In this document: piece by piece, positions 28,731 to 32,467 of the stretch | Layout: every line of letters begins with the position of its first letter | How positions within the stretch are numbered: the first letter of the stretch is position 1 | From: Hypsibius dujardini | Taxonomy: Eukaryota > Tardigrada > Eutardigrada > Parachela > Hypsibiidae | Direction of reading: 5' to 3' | Length of the DNA: 32,467 nt | NCBI GenBank assembly: GCA_001579985.1 | Contig: LRSR01004950.1 | Coordinates: forward strand, 1 to 32,467 | Position numbers and translations under genes: made by a program | Notes under the pieces: model-generated | The model's input: the letters and a program-made list of their open reading frames with translations, nothing else | The model's database searches: none | Told to the model about the DNA's origin: nothing

Positions 28731-30518
28731 ATGCCAGCCGGTGACAGCAACGAGGTGAAAAATGGCGGCCAGACCAACGGCCATGCCGCGGCGGCGGGGG
28801 ATGATTATGAGAGTGGAACGTTCACGTCGGGTTCACTGCGCGTCAAGGCTCCCAGTCATCCGGATGCCTTTTTGTTCACCTCCGAGAGTGTCGGCGCCGG
28901 CCATCCTGGTATGTATTTTTTTCGGGAGGCACGCTCATGGTAGTATTTTAATTCCAAGTAAAATTTTGGCTAAAGTAAACGTAAGCTTACTTAAATATTA
29001 ATTTTACTTTTTCCACTTTCTGCTTGTGTCAAGCGGTTGATTGATGTATTGAATCTTAAATTGGTTGGACCTTGGTATCTTTTTCTTCTGTTCGTGTCGA
29101 GGAGTGTTGTCTCTGGGCACCCCGGTATACATTTTCTCTAGAAGCAGGGCCGTTTGTGTTCTATATCCTAGCGAAATGTAGTCCGTTACCCGAGTAAATA
29201 CATTTAAACAGTTAATTTCGGTTTCAAGAGAATCTGCTTGCTGAAATAGGTTGATTGATGTATTAAGCCTTGATTTGATTTGAATTTTATTGTTTCGCTG
29301 TTTCTTCCTTTTCATGATCGCAGTCTTTGTGTGAATGGTTCCCGTGATAGCAAATTCAGTTTTAATAATCGAATTTTGATGAAGTTTACTCAGCACATCC
29401 CAATTCCAATTTTATGGGAGGATAATTTTGCTGGTCGAGATGGTTCCCTGGTTTGATTGATTGTCTTGATTGTCTTGATTGTCTTGATTGTCGTGATTGT
29501 CTTGATTAACGGGCGCTGATATTGATTTTCCTTGTAGCTGACCCCATCTGTGCGTTTTGTTTAAATTAAAGTAACAATTTTGGTTTGAATATAGCCTATA
29601 TTATGATTTTGGATTGTGTATTCGATTAAGTTATAAATTGACGAAAAATGCATACAGTAATTCGTCCGTTAATGCATGTGGTTATTTCTTCATTGATTCA
29701 GACTAGAAACTGTTACTAGTCGATCGATTGATTGAACGGGTTCATTCGATGAGAATAAACTTTCTGCCCCTGTTGTCCCCTTGATTGAACTATTGAGTAA
29801 TGGTAAACGTGTTCGAAAGTCGATTTAGTTTAAGCCGCTTGTGCTAGTATTTGATTGATTGATTACTTACATTGGTAGAGTAATTTTCATTAAATAATTC
29901 TTATCGAATTCAGTTTTTGATTCAGCTTTTCTTCTTTCGTAATTTTACCTTCTTACGTTATTTTACCTGCGGCGATCGGAGCGTCGAAACGAGACCTCGA
30001 TCGGAATAGAAGAAATTAGAGATGGATAGCTGGTGAGCCATCACCTTAGGCCTAGCCGCAGGGCCATCACTCACAGAAATAACCGAGGCCTCAAGTCTCT
30101 TCACTCACATTACGCAATACCATCCTTGAGAAAAATGTGTCTTTTCATTTTCTGGCAATTGCGAAAAGAGAGTCAAGGCCGGAGGTATCCAGATTAATTT
30201 CTTTTGTCTACGGCGATCGAGATGCGCCTGTAATCAGCCCGGAAAAGCCAAAGTACAGGAAAGAGACGCGATGCGTGCGGTCTACTTCGTGCTATCAGTG
30301 AAATTGAGCCAATTTCAGGATTGGCGTTTCAATGTCAATTTTTATGACCCGGCATACATGCTACTTCAGATAACGACGCTACTTCAGAGTGATTTTACTT
30401 CCGAGAGAACGAATTTTAGGCCAAACCGAGATGCAGTTTCATTTCAAACAGACGGGCAGATAGACAGACAGGCAGACAGGCAGACAGACAGACAGGCAGA
30501 CAGACAGACAGACAGACA

Positions 30519-30567
<49 letters not shown>

Positions 30568-32244
30568 ACAGGCAGACAGGCAGACATACAGACATACAGA
30601 CACTGATCGAGGCAGATAGGAAACAGTTGCACCGAATGTAGCGCATCTGATATGAATTTTTTTCCTTTTGTTTTGTTTTGATAATGCTTGTAATTTGGAG
30701 ATCCGGGCGTGAACGTCCTAACGGCCGTTGTTCTGTAATCTAGAGCGTTACTATTTACGCCGCGAACTTGGCCCGATTAGGGTTCATCACGCCACTACGG
30801 CTACAGTTCTTGTGAAGATTGTCGCTGATGTCTTCCTGTCTTTTTGCAGATAAAATGTGCGATCAGATCAGCGACGCCGTCCTCGACGCTCACATCGCAC
30901 AAGACCCCAACGCCAAGGTTGCCTGTGGTAGGTGACTGTGTCTGCCTCTCTGTCTATCTGTAATTATCGGTCTTCCGCGTCGTCGTTGCGCTTTGTTTTG
31001 CCTGTGGTCATAAATCGCGGAAATCTACTTTTGACAAGTCACGAAGAATGGTCGGCCTGTATGTGCTTCACAGAGAGCGTCACCAAGACGGGCATGGTGC
31101 TGGTGTGCGGAGAGATCACGTCCAACGCTGTGGTCGACTACCAGAAAGTCATCCGCGACACAGTCCGTGAAATCGGCTATGATAGCTCCGAGAAAGGTGA
31201 GAGAAAATGATTCTGGATGCTCTTTCCTGAACTTTGATGCTGAACCCGTTCGTTGTCTGTCTGTGCTGCTGTCAACCATGGCTGCCTGCGTGTTTCAGGT
31301 CTGCGTCGTTGATTTTTTTGTTTTACCGACAAATATAGCCTTGTAGTGTTTGTGTTACCTCTTTCATGTGTCTGTGTGCGTGTGTGTGTCTGCCTGTTTT
31401 GTCTTTCTCTCTGTCTGTCTGTCTGTTTGTCTCTCTTGCCTCCCATGTCTGTCTATTCTCATGTGATGTCTCAGAAAGTTTTCTCTGATTGACCAGATCC
31501 ACCGTAGACATGTTCTGTTTACCTCTGTTGTCTGCCAGCCGTACACTTGGCTGCCTGAGCAAATGCCTGAGATTGTGTCCACGCTATTGGTCTCTTGTCT
31601 GCCTAACGGCTCGATCATAAGCGTGGTCACTCATCTACGCTTATATCTGGTCTGCCTGCTTAAATAGTTTTGTTATTGTCTTTCTTGTCTGTTTTTACTA
31701 TGGATTGTCTGTTTTCATCCAATGACTTGTCTGTCTGTCTGTCTGTTTATTTTGGAAGCTATGAGCTGTGCCTGTGGCTTGGTGATTAGCTTTCTCAGAC
31801 ATTGTCTGTTCGGCCAGCACCAGCTGACTTGTCTGTCTGTCTTGTGTAACTGACGGATCCGTCTTTCCTTACGCCAGCTGAGCGTCTTTTCACGTTGCAA
31901 AACAATATCTCCTGGCCATGTGCCGTAACCGGGGACTGAATTCAGACACTGCCAAGGCATTACACCCATTTTTCTCTCCCGCTGCAGGCTTTGACGGCAC
32001 GACCTGTAACATTCTTATCGCGCTGGAGCAGCAGGCACCAGAGATCGGCGCAGGTGTCCACCTTGGCCGCAACGAGTTGGACGTCGGTGCAGGGGACCAG
32101 GGCATTATGTTCGGGTACGCGACGGATGAGACGGAGGAGGCGATGCCGTTGACGCTGCATCTCTCGCATCGCATGTGCGAGCGCTACTCGGACCTCATGA
32201 AGAACGGCACCTTCCCGTGGGCGCGGCCGGACTGCAAGTCACAG
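28731..32244 (+). CDS. MAT: S-adenosylmethionine synthetase (methionine adenosyltransferase), exons 1-4, right-truncated
   Basis: Exons are 28731-28908, 30850-30927, 31074-31196 and 31988-32244. Phases are consistent (1, 1, 1, then 0), and GT-AG bounds all three complete introns. The product makes S-adenosylmethionine from methionine and ATP in the cytosol and acts as a dimer or tetramer. Family landmarks are [21 protein letters not shown] across the exon 1/2 join, [14 protein letters not shown], the [18 protein letters not shown] nucleotide-binding signature, and WARPDCKSQ at the end of exon 4. The window stops before the C-terminal half. The N-terminus before FLFTSES is about 47 residues, roughly 30 longer than human MAT2A. 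Ala stands where the usual EGHPDK has Glu. The start is chosen as the first ATG after the acceptor-like site, conserved in the duplicate. Confidence 0.95.
29456..29508. repeat. 10-bp tandem repeat in intron 1
   Basis: About five units of TGATTGTCTT run head to tail with one substitution, inside the first intron of the synthetase gene. Confidence 0.92.
30448..30602. repeat. Compound (GACA)/(GGCA) microsatellite in intron 1
   Basis: GACA units change to a pure GGCA block at about 30520-30565 and back to GACA. The purity and the change of unit point to expansion by slippage. The Cys/Leu/Pro-rich frames on the opposite strand are artefacts. Confidence 0.97.
31197..31987 (+). other. Intron 3 of the synthetase gene, GTCT-rich
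   Basis: This 791-bp intron begins GTGAGAG and ends CCGCTGCAG. CTGT/GTCT units are scattered through most of it (31250-31450 and 31700-31850), the complementary orientation to the GACA repeat of intron 1. Confidence 0.85.
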
Positions 32245-32289
32245 GTGGGAGGGAAAATGAAATTCTGGGCCCATTGGTTCAGAAAGAAA

Positions 32290-32413
32290 TGAAAACAGGC
32301 AGATCGACGCACAGGTAGACAGGCACGCAAACAGACAAACATGCGGATTTGCAGAAGGAGACAGGTATCTGGATAGAGAGACAGGCATAGGCAGAGACAG
32401 ACAGTATGATATC

Positions 32414-32467
<54 letters not shown>
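32290..32467. repeat. GACA microsatellite in intron 4, running off the window
   Basis: Degenerate ACAGGC and GACA units become a pure CAGA run from about 32414 to the last base. It follows the CAG/GTGGGA donor at 32244 and so lies in intron 4. Confidence 0.95.

Larger units (their letters stand above)
28909..30849 (+). other. Intron 1 of the synthetase gene
   Basis: This 1941-bp intron starts GTATGT and ends TTTTTGCAG. Its first part is shared with the duplicate at 18335-18690. It contains a TGATTGTCTT array and a GACA/GGCA microsatellite. The 130-codon minus-strand frame at 29004-29396 has no motif and is not taken as a gene. Confidence 0.85.

Noticed and set aside
29004-29396. 130-codon minus-strand frame in intron 1
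   Set aside because: There are no motifs. It lies in the intron segment shared with the duplicate, where the frame is not kept.
30416-30646. Cys/Leu/Pro/Ala repeat protein frames
   Set aside because: They are products of the GACA/GGCA microsatellite inside intron 1 of the synthetase gene.

Overview
The window looks like nuclear DNA of an invertebrate animal. It holds a multi-exon S-adenosylmethionine synthetase gene with GT-AG introns, some introns of only about 45 bp, an LTR retrotransposon, several decayed transposase-like genes, and many GACA/GTCT microsatellites. Compact introns and a pyrimidine-rich AG site just before the synthetase ATG would fit a nematode- or flatworm-like animal, but nothing here fixes the phylum.

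Layout. 1-5620 (minus strand): the 5' LTR and one uninterrupted gag-protease-RT-RNase H-integrase frame of a Ty3/Gypsy element, cut by the left edge. It carries an unexpected three-finger zinc array between protease and reverse transcriptase. 5840-9060 (minus): a decayed multi-exon gene of a transposase-like family, with a related solo LTR inserted inside its first exon. 9570-10165: an unrecognised coding-like fragment. 11340-12130: second and third copies of two exons of the same family inside a nest of direct and inverted repeats. 12700-13810 (minus): pieces of a membrane-anchored, possibly envelope-like protein. 13860-17880: mostly noncoding, with one unrecognised exon-like block, a fold-back element and a palindromic minisatellite. 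17890-18690: a partial duplicate of the synthetase 5' end and first exon. 18890-21440 (minus): unrecognised broken coding blocks. 21487-26584 (plus): a decayed, intron-containing MULE-type transposase gene whose introns still keep phase. 26590-26910: two fold-back repeats. 27530-27930 (minus): the last WD40 exon of an FBXW5-like gene, frameshifted by a 22-bp triplication. 28448-32467 (plus): the first four coding exons of the synthetase gene, continuing past the right edge.

The synthetase is the only clearly intact cellular gene. It makes S-adenosylmethionine from methionine and ATP. The rest is mainly mobile-element sequence at different ages: an open Gypsy frame, a diverged solo LTR, and transposase-like genes broken by stops and frameshifts. 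The strongest candidates for something undescribed are the zinc-finger array in the Gypsy polyprotein, the multi-copy transposase-like family, and the 10-kb-apart duplication of the synthetase promoter and first exon.
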